DNA from: Coemansia sp. RSA 487
Taxonomy: Eukaryota; Kickxellomycota; Kickxellomycetes; Kickxellales; Kickxellaceae
DNA length: 64,000 nt
Direction of reading: 5' to 3'
NCBI GenBank assembly: GCA_027577595.1
Contig: JANBRJ010000094.1
Location: 1 to 64,000, forward strand
Below are positions 10,538 to 19,623 of this stretch, piece by piece; position 1 is the stretch's first letter, and each line of letters begins with the position of its first letter. The translations under genes and the position numbers were made by a program. A model generated the notes under the pieces. It did no database searches, had not been told where the DNA came from, and was given only the letters and a program-made list of their open reading frames with translations.

Positions 10538-13273
10538 ATGTTACGTGTGACGCTGTTCATACTTTATCTTATTACTCTGGTACGCGCAGTCGCGCTTCCG
10601 CTACAACAGGGATCATATTTTATCGAGTTTTTCAGCGAGCCGAGCAGCATCGAGTGCGATATCGAGCATGCGCAGTTTTTCCGGCAAGCAAAGATTGCTG
10701 GCATTGACATGCACGTTAGGAACTCATTCAAGCAGCTGTTCAACGGCGTGGCTATTGACCTTCCTGACACCGGCAACCTGAGCAAGCTGGCATCGCTGCC
10801 GTCTGTAAAACGCACATGGCCAATGCAGATGAGAACGCGGTCCACAGCCATCCCGTCATCCAACGTGTCTCCCAATCTCATGTTTGCGCATCAGCACACA
10901 GGAGTGAGCGAGGTGCATTCAAAGCTTGGTTTCGACGGCAGAGGCATCAAAGTTGGCGTCATCGACACCGGAGTCGATTATATGCATCCGGACCTGGGCG
11001 GCTGCTGGAAAACGCCTGGGTGCCCATTCCAGTATGGAAGCGATTTCGTCGGCAATGACTACGACTCTGCCACCAATGCACACCCAAGCCCGGGTCCCGA
11101 TCCTCGCGACACCTGCGATGGACACGGCACACACGTCACTGGGATTATAGCTGCAAATGGAACCAAGGTCAAAGGCGTTGCTCCAGGCGTGACACTCGGC
11201 GTTTACCGGATCTTTGGCTGCCCAGGAAACGGCACAGGACAGGCTGCTGACGATGTGATTCTAAGGGCAATGGAGGCCGCTCATGCAGACAGAATGGATG
11301 TAATAAATATGAGCTTTGGCGGGGGAAGCGGCTGGAGCGAAGACCCGCTGTCTGTTGCCGCGTCGCGTCTTGTGCTCGACGGAATTGTTATGGTTGCATC
11401 AGCGGGCAACGACGGCTCAAATGGACTCTATTCCTCGGGGTCGCCTGGGCTTGGAATCGGCGTCATCAACGTTGCATCCTTTGACAATTGGAAGATCACC
11501 AGCCTGAGTATTGACATTCACGGGCAGGGCAAAAACTTTTCCATTGTGCATTCGTCGCCCGGAAACAGCAAATACCGCTTTATCTTTGAAAACCCGACGC
11601 AGATCGCCGCACCAGCAGATAGCACCGGATCAGTTGAAGGGTGCGCGCCATACGCAGACAGCTACTCTGGCCAGATATTTCTGATCAAGCGAGGCAATTG
11701 CACTTTTGTCGAGAAGGCGCGAAATGCACAAAAGGCTGGCGCTGTCGGAGTGATGGTGTACAACAATGACTCTGAGTTAATGTCGCCAACGTCAGAAAGC
11801 CCAGAGGTCACTATTCCGCTGGTGGTGATTAAAGGCGACGACGGCCAGGCAGTGCTTGATCAGATCAAGCTCGGCAACACCACAGCCTCGGCAACAAACC
11901 ACACGATGAGTGTTGAAAACCCAACAGGCGGCCATATATCCTCTTTTTCGTCTTGGGGCCCGGATCCCGAGCTACATCTATCCCCCGCAGTCGGTGCGCC
12001 TGGCGGTCATATATTCTCAACGTTTCCACTAGCGCTTGGTGCGTACACATCTTTGTCCGGCACATCCATGGCTTCGCCGTATGTTTCGGGCATGGCTGCG
12101 CTTGTCCTGCAAGCGCGCGCAAAGAAGGCCACTGTTGACATGGTGCGTCGGCTCATCCTGGAGAATGCGCACCCGATCATCGACACGAACAGCACCGACT
12201 ACATGCCTGCCTTGAGGCAGGGGTCGGGCATGGCGAACATTTGGGATTCGATCTCTGCACTTGCAACCATCGACCCGCCACAAATTGCTCTCAACTACAC
12301 GGCCGACACAGACAATTCTTCTGCTGATACCGAGGACAGCGAACCAAACGCCATGGTGCCTAGAGAGCTCGCCAAGCTTGAGAAAAGCAGCATACGCACG
12401 CTGACTCTGTATAACCACAGCCCATCGGATTTCTTGACTTGCACAATGACGCACCTCGCTGCTAGATCTGTTTCATCTTTCTCTGCTAATGGCAGCTTTG
12501 CAGCAGTACCTCGCACATGGCCCGAAGATGAGCAAACAGCCGTGGCTAGAGACACTCAGCCATGGGCTTTCATCGACAGCCCAAAGCTACCCATTCGTAT
12601 AGCGCCTGGCGATTCAGAGCGCATCCGCGTACGCATATTCGCGCCTACAGGGCTGAGCACCAGCGACAGATGGCTATACAGCGGATACCTTCGTTTTAAT
12701 CTTCTTTGGGACGACCAAGTAGGGACGGCACAGCCGCTCCACGTACCTTATATGGGGTTCCTTGGCGATTATTCAAAGCTCGACGTACTCTCCGCACCCG
12801 AGGAGGGGCTCCCGTATGTCAGCATCAAAGGTAGCTCTGAGGCGTTGGAGGAGGGCAGCCATGTGGAAATCAACAGCACGCATCGTGTTGCCGTCCACTA
12901 TCGTCTAGAGCACCCGACGCGCGTTCTTAAGCTCCAACTCGTGGACAGCACAAATACAACACAAGGATACCTTCCGTATGGGTACCTGGAATATGTGGGG
13001 CGGAATTACCAGCGTGGTCGTGCACGTTACTCCAACTCGACGCTAAACGGCACGCTCTATCACGACACTGATCTGACAAAACCGTTCAAGGCACAGCCAG
13101 GCACATATCGTGTGCGGATTGATGCACTCCGGCCACTGCGGGACCCAAGCGACCCGGAGGGGTATCAGGTATGGCATTCACCAAAATTCATCATCGACTC
13201 GGTGTCTCTGGCGAAATCACAAACTTCAAGCAAGCCCGAGGACGATCTTGCTGATGATAGCTTCAGAAACTAG
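10538..13273 (+). CDS. Subtilisin-like serine protease (S8) with PA insert, secreted or vacuolar
   Basis: The start at 10538 was chosen because the frame then opens with a signal peptide (LFILYLITLVRA, about 3-17); the protein is 911 residues. A propeptide (inhibitor I9-like) precedes the catalytic domain. The triad is Asp143 (VIDTGVDY), His196 (DGHGTHVTG) and Ser510 (SGTSMASP). The oxyanion Asn291 lies in ASAGNDGS. A protease-associated domain is inserted between His and Ser at about 340-445, with the typical IKRGNCTFVEKA stretch. The region after 530 carries a C-terminal beta-sandwich, as in minor extracellular/C5a-peptidase-like fungal subtilases, and many N-glycosylation sites. The protein has no GPI or TM tail. 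All catalytic residues are present, so it should be active. Its likely role is bulk protein degradation outside the cell or in the vacuole; the substrate is not inferable. Confidence 0.93.
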   Translation: MLRVTLFILYLITLVRAVALPLQQGSYFIEFFSEPSSIECDIEHAQFFRQAKIAGIDMHVRNSFKQLFNGVAIDLPDTGNLSKLASLPSVKRTWPMQMRTRSTAIPSSNVSPNLMFAHQHTGVSEVHSKLGFDGRGIKVGVIDTGVDYMHPDLGGCWKTPGCPFQYGSDFVGNDYDSATNAHPSPGPDPRDTCDGHGTHVTGIIAANGTKVKGVAPGVTLGVYRIFGCPGNGTGQAADDVILRAMEAAHADRMDVINMSFGGGSGWSEDPLSVAASRLVLDGIVMVASAGNDGSNGLYSSGSPGLGIGVINVASFDNWKITSLSIDIHGQGKNFSIVHSSPGNSKYRFIFENPTQIAAPADSTGSVEGCAPYADSYSGQIFLIKRGNCTFVEKARNAQKAGAVGVMVYNNDSELMSPTSESPEVTIPLVVIKGDDGQAVLDQIKLGNTTASATNHTMSVENPTGGHISSFSSWGPDPELHLSPAVGAPGGHIFSTFPLALGAYTSLSGTSMASPYVSGMAALVLQARAKKATVDMVRRLILENAHPIIDTNSTDYMPALRQGSGMANIWDSISALATIDPPQIALNYTADTDNSSADTEDSEPNAMVPRELAKLEKSSIRTLTLYNHSPSDFLTCTMTHLAARSVSSFSANGSFAAVPRTWPEDEQTAVARDTQPWAFIDSPKLPIRIAPGDSERIRVRIFAPTGLSTSDRWLYSGYLRFNLLWDDQVGTAQPLHVPYMGFLGDYSKLDVLSAPEEGLPYVSIKGSSEALEEGSHVEINSTHRVAVHYRLEHPTRVLKLQLVDSTNTTQGYLPYGYLEYVGRNYQRGRARYSNSTLNGTLYHDTDLTKPFKAQPGTYRVRIDALRPLRDPSDPEGYQVWHSPKFIIDSVSLAKSQTSSKPEDDLADDSFRN

Positions 13274-13404
13274 ACCAAACTTGTTCTCTGCTTAAGATGT
13301 GGTTTTGACAAATGTATGTATTCATCTGGGAAAAAGTCCATTAGAAATTATTAGGGATATTGAAACCAAGGCACATCGAAGGAGGGGAAGCCATGCACTA
13401 TCGT

Positions 13405-14957
13405 CTACTTTCTCATGTGCTTGGGGACCGAGTCTTTCACAAATGGAACAAAGTCTACACCGCCCATAAACGGAATCAATGGCGCAGGGATCTTTAGTCC
13501 TTCGGGGGTTTGGTAGTTCTCGACAAGGCAGCACAGCGCACGTTCGGTCGCGCAAAGGGTGGAGTTGAGGCAGTGCACATATTTCTTCTCGCGATCGCCC
13601 ATCTTCTTGGTGCCGCAGCGGATCTCAAGATTGCGCGACTGGTAGTCCGTACAGTTTGAGCACGACACAAGCTCCTTGTACTCGCCCTGGTGGGGGAACC
13701 AGGCCTCAAGATCGTATTTCTTTGCCGCAGCGTTGTTGAGAGCGGACGAAACGATGCTGACAACGCGGTAGGAAATGCCTAGGGACTGGAAGAATTCTTC
13801 AGAAGTAGCAATCATCTCGTCAAACATTTCCCACGACTTCTCGGGCTCGGTCAGCACAAACTGCTCAATCTTTTCGAACTGATGGACGCGGAAGATGCCC
13901 CAGGTATCCTTGCCGTGAGCACCAGCCTCTTTGCGGAAGCAGGTCGAGTATCCCGCGTACTTTACTGGAAGCTGCTCCGATGGCTTCTCGAACCACTCAC
14001 CGGCATGGAATGCAGAGATTGGCTGCTCCGAGGTTGCGATCAAGTACTTGTCTTCGCCGTCGCCGCTAACCCCATAGAGCTCCTCGGAGTACTGCGTCAG
14101 CTGGGCTGTCTTTGCCATCATCTCCTGGCGCATAAAGAAAGGCGTCTGGATCTTTACGTAGTTTTTCTTTCCCAAGAACTGAAGCCCATAGCTGATAAGC
14201 GCAAGGTTAAGGTCAACGCCAACACCTGTCAAAAAATAGCCACGGTGGCCAGCAACCTTGGCGCCGCGCTCCTGGTCATAGCCACCAAGCAGATACAGAA
14301 CCTCGTGGTGCGAGAGGAGGCTCGGCTGGTGCTTGGGCTCAGCTCCATCGACGTAATGCGTACGGATAATCTCGTTGTCGTCCTCAGTTGTGCTGACAGG
14401 CACAGAGTCATGCACAATGTTGCCGATGTTGTTGAGCTTTACGCGAAGCGCCTTGTCCTTAGCCTGCTCATCCTCCTGGAGCGTCTTCTTCTTTGCATCA
14501 AGCTCCTTCTTTTGTGCCAAAAGGTCCGAGGCGTCCTCCTTTGCTTTCATTCTCTTGCCGATCTCCTTCTGGGCTGAATTGATGCTGCGGTTGGTCTCAT
14601 CGAGTTCAAATCTGACTATTGTGTCATAGCCCTTGCAAAAATGCCGAATAATTGACAAAAACAAGCATATGAGTTGTAGCAGAGCCCAATTTTAGTAGCC
14701 GTTTCCAAATGTAATAATAGACAGCGCAAATACCACTTGCTTAAGGTACACTTTGTGAGTCACTAAAGCTTCACATTAAAAAACACCTGCTGGAAAGTGG
14801 CCATAAAGCCAAGCATATAGTTACCTCTTGTCCAAGCCTGGTACATCACAATGATCTCGTCGATGGTCTTTGGATCCGTACCGCGACGGCGCTGAGACTC
14901 GCGGAGGAGTTCCGGATTGCCGCCCTTTTCGGTTTGAAAAAGATTGATATCAAGCAT
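13405..14957 (-). CDS. SES1: Cytosolic seryl-tRNA synthetase, two exons
   Basis: Serine-tRNA ligase of class II, 447 residues after splicing (yeast Ses1 has 462). Exon 1 is 14957-14825 and starts MLDINLFQ with the family's GGNPELLRESQ. The donor is GTAACT. Exon 2 is 14615-13405, with acceptor ATAG. The 209-nt intron joins in phase 1 to give ...WTRVRFELDE, matching the yeast junction sequence. The N-terminal coiled-coil arm, which binds the tRNA long variable arm, spans about 45-115. The catalytic core shows TSEQPISAFHAGEWF, motif 2 FRKEAGAHGKDTWGIFRVH, and the motif-3 region CLNSTLCATERALC. There is no mitochondrial presequence. The gene diverges from RECQL4 over about 400 bp. A plain reading of exon 2 would mis-start the protein inside the intron. 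Confidence 0.96.
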
Positions 14958-15354
14958 GATTGGCTAATGAATTTACTTTTCGGTGTTTGAAATAACAAGT
15001 AAATTGTTTGGGGGGTTGACTTCAATTATGCGTAGAGATGGCTAGCAAAAGAAAGGAAGAAATGGAAATATTGTTTTTTCGAAACAAAATGTGGGCAAAT
15101 AAAAAGGAAAAAGGAAATAAAGAAACAGAGGCTTTTCAACTCAAAAAAAATTGGAAAAACAGTGTAATTTGAATCTGATCCGAAAGATACACCAGCTTTG
15201 ATTGCATTTTTCTGAAATATGGATCAAGAGCGCGTTGGCGTATGTTTACTCCATGTTATTTAGGCCATTGCTGCGTAAAAAGTATCATTCTTCTCTTCTC
15301 TTTGCTGTTTATTATTAATTTTTTTGTTTGACTAGACTGCAATCTATTTCGCCT
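14958..15354. promoter_or_regulatory. Divergent promoter SES1 / RECQL4
   Basis: This 397-bp spacer between two outward ATGs is A/T-rich, with purine runs on the SES1-proximal side and a T-rich stretch just before the RECQL4 start. No coding content was seen. The RECQL4 frame extends 27 nt upstream of its first ATG through a TTG codon, which I do not use. Confidence 0.45.
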
Positions 15355-18300
15355 ATGGTAGACCATCAAACCCGTCCTTCGTCGCGAGCATCAACAAATG
15401 TTTCTGCTCCTTTACACATGCCAGGTGATGCTGCCTTGCTTCAGACGCAGGCACGCCAGCTCAAGTATGAGCTGAAGACCTGGGAGGCAAAGTTTGCAAA
15501 GGAGCATGGTCGTGCACCTTCAAAACTGGACCTCATTGACATGACCGATATCACTGAAAAATACAAGTGCTACAGCAGAATCAAAAAGTCGTTGGGTCGT
15601 CGCAGCAGCAATGTTAACGAGGGTGCTATTATCCACAAGCAGGAGGGTTCTTCAGAAGTATCTGCACCCAGGTTGTATGGGAACTACAAATCTAGTCGGA
15701 TAGACTTGCCTCTAGAGACCTCTACGTTAAGGGGGTCGATTAAACGCAAGGCAAGACATGTATACCAAGAACAGCTCATGTCACAACCAGCTGGTCTGCC
15801 TACCACAATGCCCTTATCAACAAGCCCACGTCCAGCTACTAGCCCAAACAAAATACCATCCACCAGTAATCTGAAAGACGATCTTGTGGCTGCGTCGGTG
15901 TTTACTCCGAAAAGGCAGCGCATGGCCTTATCATTCGACCTGGCAGAGCAGAACAAGGCCGTTGATCTGGCGTCACCTAGGGTTTCATGCGTATTTGCTT
16001 CAGAATCCCCACCACCTGCACCGACAGGACAATTTGGCGGTGATGTTGATATATCAGATGCAACATGCACCAGCAGTTTTGCAATAAAAGACACTCCAGG
16101 TGGCTTTGGAGATGGAGATTGTGACATGGTTACATACACCCCGGCGCCATCTCTTATACGGAGATACGGGACATTCAAACGAGGCATTGCTCAGTCACTG
16201 ACCACAGAGACATCATCCACGGATCCACAACCGGCATATTCACCGCTACTGCCATCACTAAGCGCAATGTCAGTATGCGACGATGCTCAAAGCTACAGTG
16301 AGGCAAATTCGACAAATACAAACTTGGATTCACTGGATCTTGGAACTAGCATACCTCTATTCAAGTCACGGGCTGGCAAGCTTGTCAAAACAACGTCTAT
16401 TCCACTTAGTACATTCGGCGCCCAGCTCAAAAATGCTTCAAGGCCACTTGCTTTGCAAAGGAACGAGGATGGTGGTAACCAGGAAGCTGGCCCATTTGGC
16501 TTACTCGAAGGATATCCGGACCAACTAGATTCAGGAGAGCTAGTGATGGACGATCCTAAGGATGCCAGTTTGCAGCCAGAAGAAGACGGTACGTATCAGA
16601 ATATGCCAAAGAAGAAGACGACACAGAAACGCAGCACTCGCAGGGTAAAAATAAAACCTATAGATGACAAGGAGAGTGCAACAAAGTCATCAAAGCGCTC
16701 TCTGCGATCCAATCCACAAAACCTAGTCAGCAGTAATTTTTACAAGCTGAAACTCAAAAGCCGAAAGCGCGGCAGTGGATCTTCTGAGGAAAGGCGAACG
16801 GCCCTTTACAAGCGCATGGTCGGCAAACAGAAAAAATCATCGCTCGGGCCGAATACCATTGAGGGCACTCGTGAATATTCTGCAGAGTTCGATTACAAGG
16901 CAAGCGTGTATAGTCAAGAGCAGAATAACGGGCACCTTGGCACAGGCAACCCGTACAGCGATGAATATTTACCGAACAGCGAACCAGCTTCAGGAAGCGA
17001 ACACGGCAAAACGAGTACCAGCACCCAAGCTCAATTGGAAGATATTGCATGTACTATATCTGGAGAATCGCTTTCTAGCTTCTATGTCGATCTCTCTTCG
17101 GATGTACCAGCCGCTTGTTTGACAAGCTCGTCTTTCAGCGCTGGTTTGGCGGGTGTACCCAAGGACAAAATGCTTGACCTTTGCAAGGTTCTTCGACATG
17201 TCTGGGGCTTTGACAGATTCAGGCAAAACCAGCTCGAAGCGATAAAGCAGATCCTTAACGGGTATTCAACGCTTCTGGTGCTTGCTACCGGATCTGGCAA
17301 GTCTCTAGTATATCAGCTTCCTGCACTTGTACTGTCGGCGCTATTTGGAGGGGTGACTTTGGTCGTGACGCCGCTTATATCGCTTATGCGAGACCAAGTC
17401 CAAAGTCTGCCTAGCTGTCTGCAGGCTGTTTGCATGTCTTCCGAGTTCTCTTTTGGAGATAGCTACGCTGATGCCAAAGCGCGCCTAATGTCCGGCAAAA
17501 CGCAGCTGCTTTTTGTGTCGCCAGAGCGGATGCAAAGCCCCCGGTTCAAGGAGATGATGGCAGCAGATGGGATGCCGACGATTAACTTTGCTGTAATTGA
17601 CGAAGCACACTGTGCTAGCGAATGGTCGCATAATTTCCGCCCCGCATACTTGCAGCTCCCCCAAGCGCTTCAAAAGATCGGAGTCGACTGTGTGTTAGCT
17701 ATGACCGGTACGGCGACATATCCGATGGCTAACCGCCTGTGTGCCATGTTTGGAATCAATGCGGATGACGGTATAGTACGTGGAAGTGCTGTGCGTGACA
17801 ATATCGAGCTTGGTGTTGTCCGAATAGATATGGATACACGCTCTGCGTCTCGAACGAGCGTGCGCGAGGAAGCCCTGGTCGATCTTTTGAAATCGACGGA
17901 AATGGCAAAGCACGGATCAGTTCTTGTGTATGTGTCGACGCAGGCCAATGCGGACCGGGTCGCCGAGTATCTTACAGCTCGGTCTATACCTGCTCAAGCA
18001 TACCATGCAGGAAAACCTGCCTCTGAGCGTGCAAGAATACAAAAGGCATTTATGCGCAAGAGTCGGCATAAACCAGGTTCGCGAAATGAAATAAAAGATG
18101 CCCAAGGCAGCGATGTTCCAATACGTGTGCTAGTTGCCACTGTTGCGTTTGGTATGGGCCTTGATAAAAGCGACATTCGTGCAGTGATCCATTTTAATAT
18201 CCCGCGGAGTATGGAGGCGTATGTACAAGAGGTTGGGCGTGCAGGCCGTGACGGTGCGCCGGCGTGTGGTATTTTGATTTTAACCACAGACGTTGGCAAA

Positions 18301-19575
18301 TCGTTATTGTCAACAGATAAACAGCTTGTGCCGCAGAGCGTGGATGCCGTATTTATTCGTAGTTGGGCGCACGCAGATGGAATTGATGTTGTTTCGATAC
18401 GCCGGCTTTTACATCGGCTGTTCCCTTCCGATTTCATGCAAAAGGCAATAGCCGCGGCGGTAGATGCATATTCAAAATCGCTTTCGCCACAATCGGGTGA
18501 ATGGAGCGTATCTGCGACCACAGTATTGGAGCTGAAAACCCTCGAGCGTGATGTTGATGCAGACCATACAGTCATACAAACCCTTATAAGCTGCCTTGCG
18601 CTAAAGGAGCCTGGAATGATACAGACCGAGCCAAATACCCACCGCAAATGCAGGATCCGACCTGTGCGTACGAACTTGGGGAAATTGGCCGATTTACACG
18701 TATTTTTCAAGGGTCTTGTAGACTATTTAAACGGCGGAGGTGGTAGCAGCAGCACGAAGTCTGTGCGAGCACGCCAGCCAGGCACATTTGTACGCATCCC
18801 CGGCGCAAGGAAGACCGAAGAGACTCTTGTTGTCGATATATTTGAACTAGCAGCGCACTTATGCACCACGCCTTCAGATATAACTGCCGAGCTGTACAAG
18901 TGGCGTGCTAAAAAGGAAGTCGTGTTGGAATGGCAGGAGCCTTCCATTGTTGTCAACATCACTTTGAATATGAGTAGATTCGCGCTGGAGTTAACTAGCC
19001 TTGATGAAGGCTGCAGCGAGAGTACCCGCTCTGTGGCTGCAGATACCGATCTACTGCATGAGCAACTTGCGCAACTCGTGGACAGGTACATTACAGATCT
19101 CTCTGAGCAAATAAACCAGCAACATGGGGCCAGGATCTGTGACAGCATTCGCCATGTAAATGTAATCGAGGCTACGATGTTGGAGGCAGCACCGCTTGAG
19201 TCACGCTTGCAAAACAAGCTAATCCAAGCATCCATACGATCATACTTTTCAGCTTCGAATGAAGACGAGGAACAGGATGCAGAGAGAAACAACTCATTGT
19301 CTAGCGATACCAATATGGTGGGGGCTGCTGCTGTTCCTGTAGATGCCGATATACGCAACTATATTTGCAAGTTTATCAGGCAGCATCTAGACAAACTTAG
19401 TAGCGGGCGAGCAGTAGCACGAGTGCTGCATGGGCTTTCAAGCCCAAGCTCACCAGCGTCTCAATGGACATGGTGCGCCGAATGGGGCAGTCTTGTTTGG
19501 ACCGATTTTGAAGCTGTCCGCCTGTGTGCCCAAGAAGAGTTGGTCAAGGTGCGTTTTGCTGGAATGGACAGTTAG
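15355..19575 (+). CDS. RECQL4: RecQ4-type DNA helicase with N-terminal Sld2/DRC1 domain
   Basis: The protein has 1406 residues from the first ATG. Residues about 20-75 match the Sld2/RecQL4 N-terminal domain (LKYELKTWEAKFAKEHGRAP, then DITEKYKCYSRIKK). This is the replication-initiation module that is a separate protein, Sld2, in yeast. A disordered region follows with at least eight S/T-P sites (for example SPNK, TPKR), suggesting CDK control. The RecQ helicase core starts near 600: motif I ATGSGKS (Lys649), DEAH box at 749-752 inside DEAHCASEWSHNFRP, which is the RECQL4-specific wording, and motif VI QEVGRAGRDG at 958-967. The C-terminal third has no RQC/HRDC that I can see, as in RECQL4. 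The expected role is origin firing and genome maintenance in the nucleus. Its stop lies 48 bp from the convergent HRD1 stop. Confidence 0.93.
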   Translation: MVDHQTRPSSRASTNVSAPLHMPGDAALLQTQARQLKYELKTWEAKFAKEHGRAPSKLDLIDMTDITEKYKCYSRIKKSLGRRSSNVNEGAIIHKQEGSSEVSAPRLYGNYKSSRIDLPLETSTLRGSIKRKARHVYQEQLMSQPAGLPTTMPLSTSPRPATSPNKIPSTSNLKDDLVAASVFTPKRQRMALSFDLAEQNKAVDLASPRVSCVFASESPPPAPTGQFGGDVDISDATCTSSFAIKDTPGGFGDGDCDMVTYTPAPSLIRRYGTFKRGIAQSLTTETSSTDPQPAYSPLLPSLSAMSVCDDAQSYSEANSTNTNLDSLDLGTSIPLFKSRAGKLVKTTSIPLSTFGAQLKNASRPLALQRNEDGGNQEAGPFGLLEGYPDQLDSGELVMDDPKDASLQPEEDGTYQNMPKKKTTQKRSTRRVKIKPIDDKESATKSSKRSLRSNPQNLVSSNFYKLKLKSRKRGSGSSEERRTALYKRMVGKQKKSSLGPNTIEGTREYSAEFDYKASVYSQEQNNGHLGTGNPYSDEYLPNSEPASGSEHGKTSTSTQAQLEDIACTISGESLSSFYVDLSSDVPAACLTSSSFSAGLAGVPKDKMLDLCKVLRHVWGFDRFRQNQLEAIKQILNGYSTLLVLATGSGKSLVYQLPALVLSALFGGVTLVVTPLISLMRDQVQSLPSCLQAVCMSSEFSFGDSYADAKARLMSGKTQLLFVSPERMQSPRFKEMMAADGMPTINFAVIDEAHCASEWSHNFRPAYLQLPQALQKIGVDCVLAMTGTATYPMANRLCAMFGINADDGIVRGSAVRDNIELGVVRIDMDTRSASRTSVREEALVDLLKSTEMAKHGSVLVYVSTQANADRVAEYLTARSIPAQAYHAGKPASERARIQKAFMRKSRHKPGSRNEIKDAQGSDVPIRVLVATVAFGMGLDKSDIRAVIHFNIPRSMEAYVQEVGRAGRDGAPACGILILTTDVGKSLLSTDKQLVPQSVDAVFIRSWAHADGIDVVSIRRLLHRLFPSDFMQKAIAAAVDAYSKSLSPQSGEWSVSATTVLELKTLERDVDADHTVIQTLISCLALKEPGMIQTEPNTHRKCRIRPVRTNLGKLADLHVFFKGLVDYLNGGGGSSSTKSVRARQPGTFVRIPGARKTEETLVVDIFELAAHLCTTPSDITAELYKWRAKKEVVLEWQEPSIVVNITLNMSRFALELTSLDEGCSESTRSVAADTDLLHEQLAQLVDRYITDLSEQINQQHGARICDSIRHVNVIEATMLEAAPLESRLQNKLIQASIRSYFSASNEDEEQDAERNNSLSSDTNMVGAAAVPVDADIRNYICKFIRQHLDKLSSGRAVARVLHGLSSPSSPASQWTWCAEWGSLVWTDFEAVRLCAQEELVKVRFAGMDS

Positions 19576-19623
19576 GCTTTTTTAAAGTTAAGTTAAAGAT
19601 GCTTTTCACTTTATAAAAAAAGT

